Below are positions 35,472-48,167 of a stretch of DNA of 64,000 nucleotides, piece by piece. The translations under genes were made by a program, and so were the position numbers. The stretch spans positions 620,001 to 684,000 of the forward strand of contig JANQBS010000001.1 in the NCBI GenBank assembly GCA_033085395.1, read 5' to 3'. Under the pieces are notes generated by a model, which had not been told where the DNA came from, ran no database searches, and saw only the letters and a program-made list of their open reading frames with translations. Positions within the stretch are counted from its first letter, which is position 1; the number at the start of each line of letters is the position of its first letter. This DNA is from Xanthoparmelia taractica (taxonomy: Eukaryota > Ascomycota > Lecanoromycetes > Lecanorales > Parmeliaceae).

Positions 35472-36735
35472 ATCGACCAAAAGTCAAGGGGCAGATGGCA
35501 GATGCGGGATAGGACTAAGATGTGGGCGATGAATGAGAAGAGCAAAGTCGATATGTACGAGGACTATGTAGCGCCAGGGGGATTTGCCAGTTTGCTTTTT
35601 GGGCGTCACTAGGCGGTGATGTTGCGCAGTAGTTGGGTGGGATGGGGTTGGAGGTAGAAGTAGTGACGCCTAAATAGCCAAGAATTGGGGGGGAGGGGGG
35701 GATGGGTTGACTGCCACACTGCCCAATGAGCGCCCTATTTTCTACTTTTTCTAGGTTACTTTTGGGGCGGGCCGAATGATGATCATCGCAGCTTTGCTTT
35801 AGCGCCCTTCCAACTACTCCGGACTTCCTACTCTATTACTGTATTCACCTCGCAGAAAAAAGGCTTCCCTCTCATTCGTACCTTAATTATTCTCTCCCAA
35901 CACAACTCCCAATAATTAACAATAATAATAAATTAATATCTTGTCCTCGTCCTTTATACATCTATTCTATAATCATCACCTTCAAGGACTCCTCCTTCAC
36001 TCCCCTCTCGTCGTCGTAATATTATTACTATTGCTCATTCCTTTTTCTCGCCTGGCCCTATCGAATTGGTGTTGCAATAGGATTGTACTAAACTGTCATT
36101 GTCGGTAGAGTTCTAGATCCCATTCCGATTGGTCTTACCCCCGAAACATATATCCTTCAGCTGACAATCTCCAACTTTATCAGTCATATCCTCTCGACCC
36201 CTCCCCCTTCCAAATCATCCTACCGCCCTCAAACTGTCTCCGAGACACATTGCGATGCCACTTGTTCCCTCTACTTATCTCGTCTCCTGCATCACAGCTT
36301 CCTAGGAGGAGGGCTGTCGGCTTCGCTTTCACCCCGGTCCAGCAAGGCTCCCACTTGCCTTGTTCTTGTCAGATCTATATCCTCCACAGCATTCACTCTG
36401 CCTTCTTATCCAGTTCCCTGACGCACACCGCCTTCGACATCAGATCTGTAGTACGGCTAATTACTACACTGGCCGTTACCCGCCTCCCCAATGACCTTCA
36501 CGTCCCATATCAATAATCCAGCAAGCTGTCACGACAGGTATTAGCCTATCTGGTCGAAGCTGCATACATAGTACAACAGAAGTGTCCTATCGAATGCAGG
36601 AAATATAAGGGATCGAAAAAGAGCCCGGGTGATTCAGTGGCCTTGACCAAAGCCGATCTTGATCTCTTGTCTTGCCACTTCATATCCTTCCTACAGGCGT
36701 GATTGATCCTCCATTTCATTTTGTGATACTCCACC
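35472..36735. other. Divergent promoter region, LMBR1 gene / med15
   Basis: The two genes are transcribed away from each other. The right half (about 35800-36735) is pyrimidine-rich, as in long 5' leaders of fungal regulatory genes, and holds an AT-rich patch at 35880-35960. An 88-codon open frame at 36250-36516 could be an upstream ORF of med15 but has no other support. Confidence 0.5.
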
Positions 36736-39700
36736 ATGAATCAGGGCAATTTCCAGAACATGGGCATGCCTCGACCAGCTCAACAAGGCAATCAGCCGGG
36801 AGGCATGCAACGAAATGGTGGTGCATCCTCAGACATTCGCCCGCATATCATGAGGGAGCTGAGCAATCGCCCAACGCCGACTGGGTGGCAGCAAACCGTA
36901 CCCTTACAAAATCGTGTAGTGCTCATCCAACAGATGTATGTATCTCAACGGTGATTGCGAGGACCTTATTGACATCGAGTGTCCTCAGGGTTACCCAGCT
37001 AGCCCTAGTCAAACCCGAGCATAACCTGAGCAAAACCTTCAGTACAGCAATGGCGTTCGAGAAGCAAGAATTTGAGACATGTCCCGACAGGGTGCGTGAT
37101 CCACACGGGAGCTAGTTCATTGCCTAACAATCTACACAGCAAACGTACGAAGCTCACTTCAAGACGCATTTGAAAAGAATATTTGACATTCGCCAGAGTC
37201 AGGCAGAGCAGCAGCAGCAGTTCTTGAACCCTCAGCAACCTCAAATGGCGCTTATGCAGCAGCAGATGGCTATGCAAGGCATGAACCCAAATCAATTGAA
37301 CCACAATCAATTCCCACAGGCATTCGCTATGCCTCAGCAGGCCCCTGTTCAAAATCTTGGGGGCCAAATGCAGCAACATCCATCTCAGATTCAAAGACCT
37401 GTACAGCCGGCTAATCCGATGGAAATGCAACTACAAATGATGAATGGACAGCCAGTCCCAAACATGCCTCAACGTGCGCCCCAGAATCAGGGGCAGCAAC
37501 AATTTACCCAACAAGAACAGCAGCAAATCATGCAATTGGCCGAGAGTATGGCACAGAATGTATCTCCAGAGCAACTGAACAATGTTCAAAGGATGGTGAT
37601 GAGTATGCCAGCGGATCAGCGACAGCAAATGCAAAATCAAGGTATCAATCCTGCGCAAGCCGTCTTTCGTTCGCATGCTATCAAGAGATTCCTCCAAGAC
37701 AGGGCTATTCAGCAACAGAGAGCTGGTCCAGGTCCCCATCCTCTCGACAGAGGGGTGGTAAATCGCCCCCCATCCCAAGTGCCTATGCCTCAAGGCCAGC
37801 AGGTTCCTCCACCATCGACTTCACAACGTCATGATCCATCATTCGATCAGTTTCTGGGACAACAGCAGGATGCCCTTCGACATCAAGAAGCTGGTCAAGT
37901 CGTCGTTCCTGCGAGTCAGGCAGCTCCACCTCAGGTTCGAGGAACACCGCATTCGCAACCGCAGGGTCAGTTCGGTGCGAGACCAATGCAACCTCCCAAT
38001 AACTTCCAGCAACAGCCTCCCGCAGCTTGGAACACAACTCAAGACCAACACCAGAATGTTTCCCATACGACTCAGACACACGCTCAACCTCAGATACCTC
38101 CTCAGACACCCAATTTCGCCAATATGCCTGTACAGGTACCGCAGCAGCAAGCATTACAAGGGCAGCTAGGCGGGCTCGACAACACTCGTGCTCAACGAAC
38201 ACCACAACAGAATCCCAATATGCCGACCCTCAATCGGCCACTTAATCCTCCCAACCAGGCACAGAATTCTCAGAGACAAGTCCAGAACACGCCTACGAAC
38301 GAGGTAAGAAATGCATCGGGCGGGCAACAGGCTGCTACTACCAAAGGCCAGCCCAACGTCGGCCAGCAATCAGCCCAACCAAATTTGCAGAAATTCCAAA
38401 GGTATATCGCTAACATTCCGGAGCCACAGAGGACTGCTGTCCTCGCACAATTCAGGCAGAGGCAAGAGCGTAAGAAGGCCGAAGAAGCTGCAGCCCAAGC
38501 AAGTGCACAAAACGCACCAGTGGCTCCCATGGGTGGTCAAGGTGGTAAATCGCAATCTACACCAAAAGCGAATGCGAATGTCCCTCCGCCAATGACCAAT
38601 CCCGTAAATAGGGTCAATGGGCAACCCCAAGTAGCTCCGCAATCGGGATTGCAGAATGGAGCTCGAAGTCAGCAGCAAAGATTTCCGCCAATTTCGCTGG
38701 ACGAAAGTACAACCCGCATCATGGACAGGGTCGAGTTCCCACGCGGTCTTCTCAACCTGGCGGGTGAAAATGCAAAGGTTCCTGAACACATTAAACAGTG
38801 GGGCCAACTCAAGCAATGGGTGGTTCAAAACTCGAACATCCTGCCTCCCGGAAGCATACAAAAAGTGATGGGGCTGCAGAGTATCGTTTATCAACAAAAA
38901 GTTGCACAAACCAATCAGCAGAAAGAGGTGTTGAACCAGGCACCCTCGCAGGGCAACGCGAAGCCCGCGCAGCCTGGTGTAGCCCCTCCAGCGCAAATGG
39001 TAGCTCCTAACAGCAGCCACACCCCTATCCCAGCTTCTACGACGCAGGCACCAAACTCCTCGATGCCCGTTCTACCGCAGCCAACAATCCACGAAATCAC
39101 AGCCGCCCGAGCTCAATTACCAGCTAACCTGAAACCAGCCAGTGATGAACAGCTTCGAGTAATGATATTGAATAAACGACGAAATGAGTATTTCAAGGCT
39201 ATGCAAGGTCAGCCAAACCTCACCCCACAGCAGCAGCTACAGCTACAGCAACACCGAATGGGCGTACTGCGAATGCAACAACAACAACAACAACAGCAAG
39301 CCAACGGCCAACAAACGCAAATCCCAATGCAACCGAACCAGCACGACCAATTACAGCCGCCGCAGCGGGGCCAGAATCAACAACCTCAGCCTGGGCAGCA
39401 ATGGCCACAACCTCAGACGGCCCAAAAATCAGCTCAGACACATCCGCAGCAACCCAAGCAGCCGCAATCGAACCGATCTGCGCCTCAAGCGTCTGTGCCA
39501 GCCAATCAGAAAGGTGTTAAAGGCAACAACAACAATGACGATGTCATTGAAGTCCCGGACCCCAAGCTTTCCCAACAACACGTTCGTCCATCAAACACCA
39601 AGGGCTCTCAATTTCAGCCTCAGTCGCACCTCCAGCCTCCGTCAAGCAATTCTATTGCACATATAACAGCAGAAAAGTACAATGCATTGCCTCCCGAGCA

Positions 39701-41560
39701 AAAAGCTCGCTTGCAGGAACAACAGCGACGTCTCCAAATGGAGAATGCTCAGCGCGCGCAACGGCTTGCCCAGAATGCCCAGGGACAAAGACCTACAGAG
39801 GCTGTGAACAGAACCGCTGCACCAAACGCAGGACGAGACGAACGAGTAAAGGAGTTGAGGAGCGAGGTGATGAGAAATATGCCCGCTCGGCAGCCCATTC
39901 CCATGAGCCCAAACACAAGAGCCAGAATGATTGAGAAATTAAAGAGCGCAGGTAGCATGGCACAACGGCTCGAAAGCTCTTTGCCGCTCTATCTAAGTCT
40001 GTCGAAAGACGAAGAAATGACCAAAGATCTACTTCGTTCGGTAAGCAAACTCATCAAAGATACTAGAGACTGCAAACTGAACATGTCTAGAAAATCGCCG
40101 TGCAGCAGCAACTCAAAGAGACGCAGTCCGGCGAAACATGTCCAGTAGACAACTTCACAATGAGCTTGAATGAACTAGAAGCTACTAATACAATATTACA
40201 CCAATACTTCTCAGTGATGATGGCGAATAAAGTACCAAAAACAGCACCACAGCAGCAATTGAGTGCTGCCAACCTCCAGTCTCAGCAAGAGGCGCTCAAC
40301 AAAGCAAGAGCCGCAAACTTACAGAAGAGTCATGCCAACAACAACAACAGCAACCGACCGCCTGCTGCCCCAACGACGTCGCACGCTCCGTTCTCTATTG
40401 GTGGTCAGTCTCCTCAGGGAATTCCACAATATACGCCCACAAAAAATGAGCTTACTCAAGAAAAACTTGTTCTGCCTCTCACCAAAAAGAGAAAGCCTAA
40501 CAATGTTGCGAGTCCATCGACGCCGGCGCAGGCTCCCACTCCTGCAGCTGCGAACAAACTCTCACCGTTCGCCAAAATTGAATCTCCGGATACGCAACGT
40601 CCGCCAGCGGTGACACCCATACTCAAGTGCCCGATGGCAAATTGTGAAACTGGTACAGCTGGCTTCTTGACCAAGGCCGACTTGGAGAAACATATTACAG
40701 ATGCCCATGAGCTCAAAGAACCAGTCATCAAAGATCCCCTTGACGCTGCCGCGTATGCAATTGAAAGCATGCGATTAGCATTAAATTTGGACCAAAATGG
40801 GAGGCCCAAGCCGCTACAAGAACAAAATTCAGAACCGATGCAAGCTCATGCTATGAAAGCTTCGCTATCAGCACAAGGTCAAAACCCGGTTAAGCAAGAA
40901 GCTGCGACGCCCATGAGCCGAAATCCTACGCAGACGGGCCCTTCACCATCATCCAACCTGTTGAAGACCCCGCAGGCTGCGGCAAATATCAAGACCCCAG
41001 CTTCTGATGCAAAATCAACGGGCAAGGATATCAAAGCCATATCTGTAGCGAAATCACCAGCAGTGGCAGCTCCTGACCCATGGACCAACAGCTATGTAAA
41101 GCCCGAATGGTTTAAACAAGTCTTCTCCGAAGTCGCCGATCTCAACCGCCCCGTCTCCAATGACCTCATCAACGACTGGCTCGAACGCAACCCGTTCACC
41201 CCCTCCACCAGCCCATCCAGCGGGGTCCCATCGAAAGACAGTCCCCATAAGAGCGACATTAGCGTGAATGACACCCTCAACATCAATGTCAAGAGTGATG
41301 ATTGGCTACCGCCTGAGTGGTTTGATGATGGCTTGCCAAGCGACATGGCGGCATTGGATGTTGCCGACTTTATGGACATGGATTGGGAGGCTACGTTTGG
41401 AAAACCCGAGGATGAGGATGAGGATGAGGATAAGGTGACGGCAAATGGCAAGAGAAGGCGGGAGAGGGATCCTCTGGAACCGAGTGACGAGTGGTTGAAG
41501 GCCTGGGCGCCGGACAAGTGGGAGGAAGCAACGAAGGCAGACGAGGGGAGGAAAATTTAG
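36736..41560 (+). CDS. med15: Mediator subunit 15 (Med15/Gal11), KIX domain
   Basis: Exons 36736-36935, 36989-37091, 37140-40040 and 40091-41560 give 1557 aa. Spliced exons 1-3 encode the KIX three-helix domain (about residues 33-115), including GWQQTVPLQNRVVLIQQM and EAHFKTHLKRIFDIR. It is the docking site for activators on the Mediator tail. A very long Gln/Pro/Asn-rich region follows, with CAA/CAG runs. The C-terminal part has a Med15-like block (NFTMSLNELEATNTIL) and a possible C2H2 finger at residues 1248-1274 (CPMANC...HITDAH). The acidic, Trp-containing end (EWLKAWAPDKWEEA) closes the protein. The length is large but normal for filamentous fungi. All three introns have good GTAWGN or GTGCGT donors. 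Confidence 0.9.
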
Positions 41561-42858
41561 GTGGGGACGGGATAATCTGAGCATCTGAGTACTACACTAT
41601 ACGTACGTTTCAGGGTTCTGAAATGTGTGAAATCCTGTCTCGGTTGTTTCTGCCATTCAGTCACGCTGTGTTGAACGAAAACGAAGGCGCTGGTGTGTCC
41701 TCCCAAGAACCCCCCTGACTCTACCTACGATTACCTGTTCTGCCCTACTTGCTTGTTCGCGACATCTCCGGCATATCTGCTAGCCGTTTCAATCTTCGTC
41801 TTTGTCATTGGGATGTTGTAGCGCTATCTGCTTACTACAAGCGAGATTGAGATTGAATAGATGAGATAATCTAGATAATCCGAGTAATGATATCTTTGAT
41901 TAATGGACCTGTGCTGTGAAGGTCACTTGGATCTATATCTGTCTGTCTGTCTATCTTATCTTGCGTATATCTTGAAACGCGCCCTCTGCGTAATAATTTC
42001 CAGTAAAGGTGGTAGATGTGAACCTCGCATAATCATCCAGTGGCTGACTGACTGGGTGGTACGTAATCTCATCTCGTCTAAATCCACACTACTGTATTCT
42101 TCCTATTGACAGTTTGCCAAGCCCATGGCAACCATTTCCCGACGAGGTATGCGCGTTCACAGAATCACCGCTTCCTTCTCCAGTAATTATGATTAGGCTC
42201 ACTGACTATCCCCTGCGCTCTGAAAAGTATGAAGACTTTGTTGGCACTTTGGGATCGGTCCTCTTGTCGCGCTTGCTGGTTTATGTCATCGAGATTGAAG
42301 GTTGTTGGTGGGTGAGATGTTTCGGGTTAGGGTTTGGTCGGTCGTGGTAGTTCAGTGAGTGAGTCCGTATGTGCGTATGTGGGCGAGAGAGAGAGAGAGA
42401 GAGAGAGAGCTCCAAGTGGGTCGTGCGTAGCGGGGAAATTGATTGTTTGCTGGCCGGTGTGAGTGTGATGTCGACTGTTTAGATCTTTTCTGGCGCCCTG
42501 ACCGGTTTGCGAGAAGGTTGTTTGAGATCGGAGCTGGAGGCCATTTGTTGGGTTTCACGGTTGTGCGTTTTGCACTTGGGATGGACTGGCTGGTGGGGGT
42601 TTTTGAGCGGGTGGTGGCGGCGGCCGAGCGGAACATAATTGATGACGACGAGCTTGAAGCGGGCGGGTACTGTTTCCAGATCGCACCACTCTCTAATAAC
42701 GTAGCTGGTGAGAGTCACCCTTTGCGGTCGTTGGTAAATTAACGGCGCATATGGTTGCCTGATAACATCCGGAGTTGAGGCTTCTGGCCAATGCTGCTGC
42801 CACGGGGGTGCGAAGGAAAATAAAGATCTTGAAATCAGTGCGCACTTGGCGATGCATC
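41561..42858. other. Intergenic, convergent gene ends
   Basis: Med15 and the transporter gene converge here. It contains a CTGT-rich stretch near 41938 and a (GA)n microsatellite. The open frames (for example 42443-42742) are not supported as genes. Confidence 0.5.
42385..42409. repeat. (GA)12 microsatellite
   Basis: A perfect GA dinucleotide run. Confidence 0.9.
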
Positions 42859-44257
42859 CTATGAGTGCTCAATTGGTTCCTCAGCCAGTAACCCCTCTTC
42901 TTTGCGCTTCTTGATGCAGGACTTCAATGGCGGACGCACAATATCGTTGAACAAGAAAGTGCCATAGACCAATAGAGCAAACCCAAGAATCTGAAGCCAC
43001 TTGAACGTCTCCCAACCCAGTCCCAGCGAGACGATCCAGATGAACAGTGTCCGGCACGTATCAATTGTCGATCTTGCAGTCGCACTGACGGTCCTCGTGA
43101 CAGACAGCCCGAAGAAATTGAATCCGCCAATGCTGATCATTATTAGCACCGAAGTCACAGCAATAGCTCGGTTCTGCGTAATCTCTCGCCATCCCTCTTC
43201 TGCATCGAAATAGCCATTCCGTCCTTGTTCGGTGCGCCCCACGACCAAATGTAAAATTATCATGCCTATTACTGTCACGAGGAAGCCGAAAAGTCCTTCC
43301 CAGCCCACTACTTTGAGGGGTTCAAGAGCGTATTGTTCCAGGATCCATTCTTCGAGCACGAATTGGGTGGCGGTGAAGATCTGCGCAAGGGCGATCATGA
43401 GGACGCCAATGATTGTCCAGAAAGCTTCTGTTGATCTTGCTGTGGCCTTGACGTCTTCCACCGTCGCTCTGGCAAAAAGAAAGCCTGCATTGACGAGCGA
43501 TCTTGGTTCTGGCTGCGCCTGTGGATTGGGAGCAATAGCACCCGCCAGACCGACAACGGCGACGCCGACAACCACGATGACTAGAGCCGACCATTGGTAC
43601 AGATAGAGCTTTCGGTGGAGGAAAATGACGCTGAAGAGGCCCACGAAGAGGACTAGCGCTCCACGCGTCATTTGATATATACTGGCAGCCACAAACAATA
43701 GCCCCACATTCATCAATGTCGTCCCCGCAATATCGCAGCATGCAGGCAACGCAAGCAGAGTGACCCTCCAACCGACTAGTTCCCTTCTATCGTTCGTATT
43801 CGGTACCAGCGACTTGACAACAGGGTTCGCAGCTTCAAGGGCGGAGACTGACGTCCCAAGCTCTTCATTGTTCTCATCTTCGTCCGACTCGATACCAGAG
43901 TCGTATCCAGGGTCGTGTCCATCGACGGCTGTGTAGCCACCGGTGAAAAGCGGTGAGGAAGGGCGTGCTATATAGCGTTTGTAGAGGTAGTTGCCAAAGA
44001 CGACGAGCCAGCAGGCTGCTTCGCCGATGAACATTTGTGCTGTTTGAATCACAGGCATGGAGAATCGGCGGATTTGGGAGGGATCAGAGGAATCGCAGTT
44101 GGCGACACATTGGATGTCCTAGGGTATATTAGTCCTCACGAAGCCTTGATGGCTGGAGAGTGGAATAATCTACCTGATACTTGGACAACAGTGTGTTGCA
44201 GACGCCTGTGAGTAGCATCATTGCCACGAGGAAAGGGATCATTACTTGGTTTGCCAT
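42859..44257 (-). CDS. SLC35F6-like drug/metabolite-type transporter
   Basis: Exons 44174-44257 and 42859-44118 give 447 aa. The first exon encodes a membrane span (MIPFLVAMMLLTGVCNTLL) that joins KYQ|DIQCVANC. About ten membrane helices follow, with an acidic loop (ESDEDENNEEL) after the second. The helices around DIAGTTLMNVGLLFVAASIYQMTRGALVLFVG are characteristic of the SLC35F6/EamA-like group of the drug/metabolite transporter superfamily. The human homologue lies in lysosomal or mitochondrial membranes; its substrate is not settled, and the same applies here. Full length, with no anomalies. Confidence 0.87.
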
Positions 44258-44669
44258 AGTAACAGAGAATATGTTTGTAAGAACCCTGGGATGGGCGAGA
44301 TGTCAGGTTATGCTAAATAGTGGTCATGGAGAGTGTGTGAGAGAGTGGTCTTGTGCTTTGGTCAGATAGCCACCAACTCAGCTTCCGGAGTTTAACCGGG
44401 ATTTGTCGAGCTGGAGTCACGTATTCAACTCATCATACGGATGGAAGACTTGTTAAAAGAATAGCAATGAAATCCTTTAGCTATACTAGATCGCCTTATA
44501 GCAGCCAAAGCTTTTGCAGATCCTGGTTGCCTCTAAGCACGTGCCAGTGATAGAGTCAAGCGCCAGCAATGCAGCAACCCCAACGATACCCTCTATCAGA
44601 CCGAAACAACAAGTTTGTGACACACAGACGGAAGCCATCCCTGATCCCCCAGAATATTCATGGCCATCG
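44258..44669. other. Short intergenic region
   Basis: 412 bp between the transporter start and the Whi5-like stop. It must hold the transporter promoter. Nothing else is recognised. Confidence 0.5.
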
Positions 44670-45689
44670 TCATCGCTCTTGCCTCAGATCAAGTAAGCCT
44701 ATCGCTGCCTTGCCGCGAACAGCGCTGCTAGTCAAGTTGTCTTCGTACTCGTAGTGTCTCTTTGAAATCCCCTCATTACTACCCGGCGGGCTGCTGAGTT
44801 GTCGTAAAGCCGTCGGCACCTTCTGACGTGGCAACGCCGGGGTCCTGAACACATTTGCACTCTCTCTCTGGGTACCGTGATCTGGCGAGCAGGGGGGCGA
44901 CGAGAGGTCCTGGGGACGTGCAATCGTTCGTGCCGAAAAGGCTGTAGGGAGTAAGACCGGGGCTGGAAGTAATTTGGGCAATGGCTGCTGGTCATTTCGC
45001 CGCAGTAGGGATTCCTGAGGTAACAGTGGGCCCTCCCGCGATATTCGGAGTTGCGACAGGGGAAGATTGGTCTGATTCGTCTGGACTTTAAAGTGCGCAA
45101 GCCGTAGACGGAGTCGTAGTGTCTCGGCATGCTGGAGATGATTTAGCACCACCTATGACTGAGCTGGAGACATTGTTGGCTCACCTGACTTATCCTCGAC
45201 CGCAATGGCTGGGTCACCTCTGTAGCTGCAGTTTGCTGGGATACCATGGTATCGTCCGGATCAAAGTCCACGACTGAAGACATGGCAGAATCCTTGTAGC
45301 TGTTCTGAGAGTCGCCCTCACCCATCTCTTCTGCTTGCTCTTCCGCATTGTTGTCGAATTGCATAGGTGGGGCAGATGGATAGATAGACATGGCCCCCGA
45401 TAGCACTGGCTGCATCTAAGACAAGTCATGAGTGAGATCTCCATGTACTCACAGGGAAAGGATGGCTTACCTGTCCTAATGGAGCGTCGTCTTTTGGGGG
45501 ACTGTGAGAGCGAACAGGTGACACTCGGACGCGAGATGTAGGCTGGGCAAACTCCGGCTCCTCCACTTCTTGTATCTGCCTTTTCTGGCCCATCGATGCC
45601 TTTCCCAACATTGTCATGCTAGAGGGCGAGCCAATCGTGTTGACAGGAAGGTCAACAAGAGCGCGACGAGACGGTGTTCTCTGTGCCAT
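44670..45689 (-). CDS. Whi5/Nrm1-like G1/S transcription repressor
   Basis: Exons 45471-45689, 45185-45415 and 44670-45131 give 303 aa, all joined in phase 0 (GTAAGC and GTGAGC donors). Most of the protein is Ser/Pro/Gln-rich and disordered, with several SP/TP sites suited to CDK phosphorylation. Exon 3 opens with the GTB motif, AETLRLRLRLAHFKVQTNQ (about residues 152-170), the short helix by which Whi5 and Nrm1 bind the SBF/MBF factors. In yeast these proteins hold back the G1/S gene programme until phosphorylated or the cell exits G1. Filamentous fungi usually have one such gene of similar size. Start 45689 is the first in-frame ATG; an upstream exon cannot be ruled out. Confidence 0.82.
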
Positions 45690-46026
45690 GTCCAAGAATC
45701 TGGTACCTTAGTTAGTCAACCTTGACTTGAGAATGGGAAGTCGTCTAGGCTTGTTGGGAGCTGAAGCATACTATAGACAAACTGAAAGAGCTCGAGAAAG
45801 GGCAGACGAGACTGGGAGCCAAATGTATCAATTGTCAACAGCTCATTGAGCAGCTCCTAGGGCGAAGTATGTGATATCCTCAAATGAACGTAAGATAGGC
45901 GCCGAGCACAGCGCGTACGCGAGCTGCACAGGGTAAATAAGCACGTATAAATGAGGTTCTCGCGTTGTATATATTGATCTGAAGCTAAAGCTTCAAATCG
46001 CGAGAATACCGGAGGCCCGGGGAATC

Positions 46027-46070
46027 TTCGGACCGGTCCTATTAGCGGCAATGTGTCAATTGGTCCGAAG
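46027..46070. repeat. 9-bp inverted repeat
   Basis: CTTCGGACC at 46027-46035 is the exact reverse complement of GGTCCGAAG at 46062-46070, with a 26-nt loop. It lies directly beside a longer inverted repeat. Confidence 0.8.
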
Positions 46071-46074
46071 CGGA

Positions 46075-46160
46075 CGAGGGACGGTATCAGAAGCTCCTGC
46101 CGACTTTCTCCCACAGCCCCACGCAAAATAGTCGGCAGAGAATTCTGATACCGTCCCTCG
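46075..46160. repeat. 31-nt-arm inverted repeat (hairpin)
   Basis: Bases 46075-46092 are the perfect 18-nt reverse complement of 46143-46160. After a 4-nt mismatch, 46097-46105 pairs perfectly with 46130-46138. The loop is 24 nt. Total paired length is 27 bp. It could form a stable hairpin in RNA, or be a tiny MITE-like remnant. No target-site duplication is evident. Confidence 0.85.
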
Positions 46161-47603
46161 GGAATCGTCCAGAGAGGACTGTCTTCTCAATTGGCTACCA
46201 TGCATTCGACTCATGAGTGTCGCGTTTTCGGAGCATGCCCGTATGCGATTAGTAAAGGAATTTCCGGACGACTGTTGAGACGGAATCAACAATGTCAGCC
46301 TACGCAGCCAGCATGCAAGGCTGCTGACAGAAGTATTAATGCCTACTATGGTGCCGTCTCATGGATTCCGAGGAGCGAACGCAAACAGGTGGAATTCTCT
46401 CATGTGTTAAATTCTTGTTTAATTGGCCAAAAGGCCGAACCTGTATGGTTTGAGGATTGAATCTCTCAGATGTGCAAAAGCTGAGACGCGATTTTTCTTT
46501 GCCAGCTGGCCTGACACGCTGGACCAACTCTTACTGGAACTTCTTACGTCGCCAAAATCTAAGCGTTGACTGCCAAATTTGTCTTGCATCTGCTTTCATC
46601 CTAATTCTAGAGTGCGTGGAATAGATGACTTATTTACAGTCTATTATTCCGTCACTGATTGCACTGCGGGAGATGGAGTCTTACCCACAACAACTCTCCG
46701 ATCCGTCCAAGGTTTGATGCGCCATGACATAGTCGGTCAAATGCTTCTCTTCCGCCTGCGATCCAGATTGGCCAACTATCTACAGTCTGCTATCGAAAGC
46801 TCGACAAGCAGTACGCCGGCAATTTCGGCGCAAAAACGGGGAAGCTGCGCCGGTAACAAGTTCAGTAAACAATTCTCCTAAAGACATGCGACGGGCTTAT
46901 AACTCCGTTGGTATTTCAGATGGAAATGCTGACTGTCCCGCGAGACGTCCGCTCCCAAGAAATTCCGAGTATCAGTTTCAAGTAGCGAGGTTCCAGGCAG
47001 AAATGAGATCATGTGGCGATAGCGTCTATTCGCTTACTTATCTTGATCTCGGTTGTAGTAGCACTCGAAACCAGCCTTTTGGCCTCAGAGACAGTTCGAG
47101 GACCGTCATGGAGCTCCGCTTAGTTCCGGGGCACAGGCACAGACTGGAGGTAGTTCAATGGTTCCAGTCATCGAACTTCGTTTTGGCATAACATAGGCAA
47201 GCACCATGACATTTCTTAGAGATTTATTCATCTATCTGCACTCGATGTAACATTTCAAGCTGAGCTCCGTCAGTATCTTTCGGTTCTTCTAAAAATATGC
47301 GGCCGACGCACAAGTGCAGGGAAACAGCACAGCCTCTTGTTGATGAGGCCGAACGTGGGCAGAACTGATGAGAACGAACAGCTTAGATATGCATATCTTA
47401 TTATGCAAAATACGTGTATGTGGACAACGTAGACCAAAAGGGCCAATGGGTCTTTTTGGCCTTTTGCAGATTGCGCTGGTATTGACCCCTAACCATCGTC
47501 ACCAGCATTTGAGAGTGCGCTCCTAAAGATCAATTCTTTCTTTCTTCTTTGCCCATCCTAATGCACGGCTACCCGACGTTAACGTCCCCCTCCGTTCCTT
47601 CAC

Positions 47604-48167
47604 TCAGCTGACGTCCATCTCGTCCGCCACGTCATGAGGGACATTGGGATCATCAATACCAACTAGCGACACCTTGATCAACCCATCCGGCCCCGTAAGC
47701 ATCCACCCGCCCGTCCGCTCCTTCTTCGAAACCCCAGCCGATTTCCGACACTTGACGCTGAGATCGTCCAGCGCGCTCTTCACCGCTATCCAGCTGCTCG
47801 GCGCTCTCGCCGAGGTCGCCAACTCCACCTGCGCCCGGCACCGCCCGAAGGTTTCTGTCCGGGGTAGCCGCCATATAGTGTTGTGGCTGGTGGAGTGGAA
47901 GGTGCCGCTGTCGTGCGTATCGGGCAGGTTGCGGATCGCGCGGAAGCATTCGGGAAAGCTGGGTCGGCGTTCGGATTTGAAGAAGCTGGTCTTGGCGCAG
48001 TGGAATTGGGGGGGCGGTGGGGCGGTTTGGGGTTCGAGGATGGGGTTGAAGAGGGAGAGGGTGGGTGGGGCGGTGAGGTTGCGGGGTATGAGCGTGGAGC
48101 ATGCGGTGGGGGTTGAGAGGAGGAGGGTGGGGAGGAGTGAGAGTATGGTTGCTAAGCGGTAGGACAT
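47604..48167 (-). CDS. Small secreted cysteine-containing protein
   Basis: Single exon, 187 aa. Residues 1-22 are a signal peptide (hydrophobic LATILSLLPTLLLS, with a small-residue cleavage region near TPTACS). The mature part has four spaced cysteines at 57, 74, 110 and 140, enough for two disulfides, with a Pro-rich linker before the first. Conserved-looking blocks are FPECFRAIRNLP, FGRCRAQVEL and TGGWMLTGPDGLIKVSLVG. I do not recognise a named family. The pattern resembles small secreted fungal proteins of unknown function, including effector candidates. No enzyme motif is seen. Confidence 0.78.
   Translation of the reverse strand: MSYRLATILSLLPTLLLSTPTACSTLIPRNLTAPPTLSLFNPILEPQTAPPPPQFHCAKTSFFKSERRPSFPECFRAIRNLPDTHDSGTFHSTSHNTIWRLPRTETFGRCRAQVELATSARAPSSWIAVKSALDDLSVKCRKSAGVSKKERTGGWMLTGPDGLIKVSLVGIDDPNVPHDVADEMDVS

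Larger units (their letters stand above)
45690..47603. other. 1.9-kb intergenic region
   Basis: No supported gene. Three open frames of 89-101 codons on the + strand (46191-46460, 46579-46881, 46886-47191) have no family features. The inverted repeats at 46027-46160 are described separately. The part next to 45690 should hold the Whi5-like promoter. Confidence 0.5.

Noticed and set aside
47644..48162. 172-codon + strand frame
   Set aside because: Antisense to the small secreted protein. The - strand frame has a signal peptide and spaced cysteines, while this one has no features.
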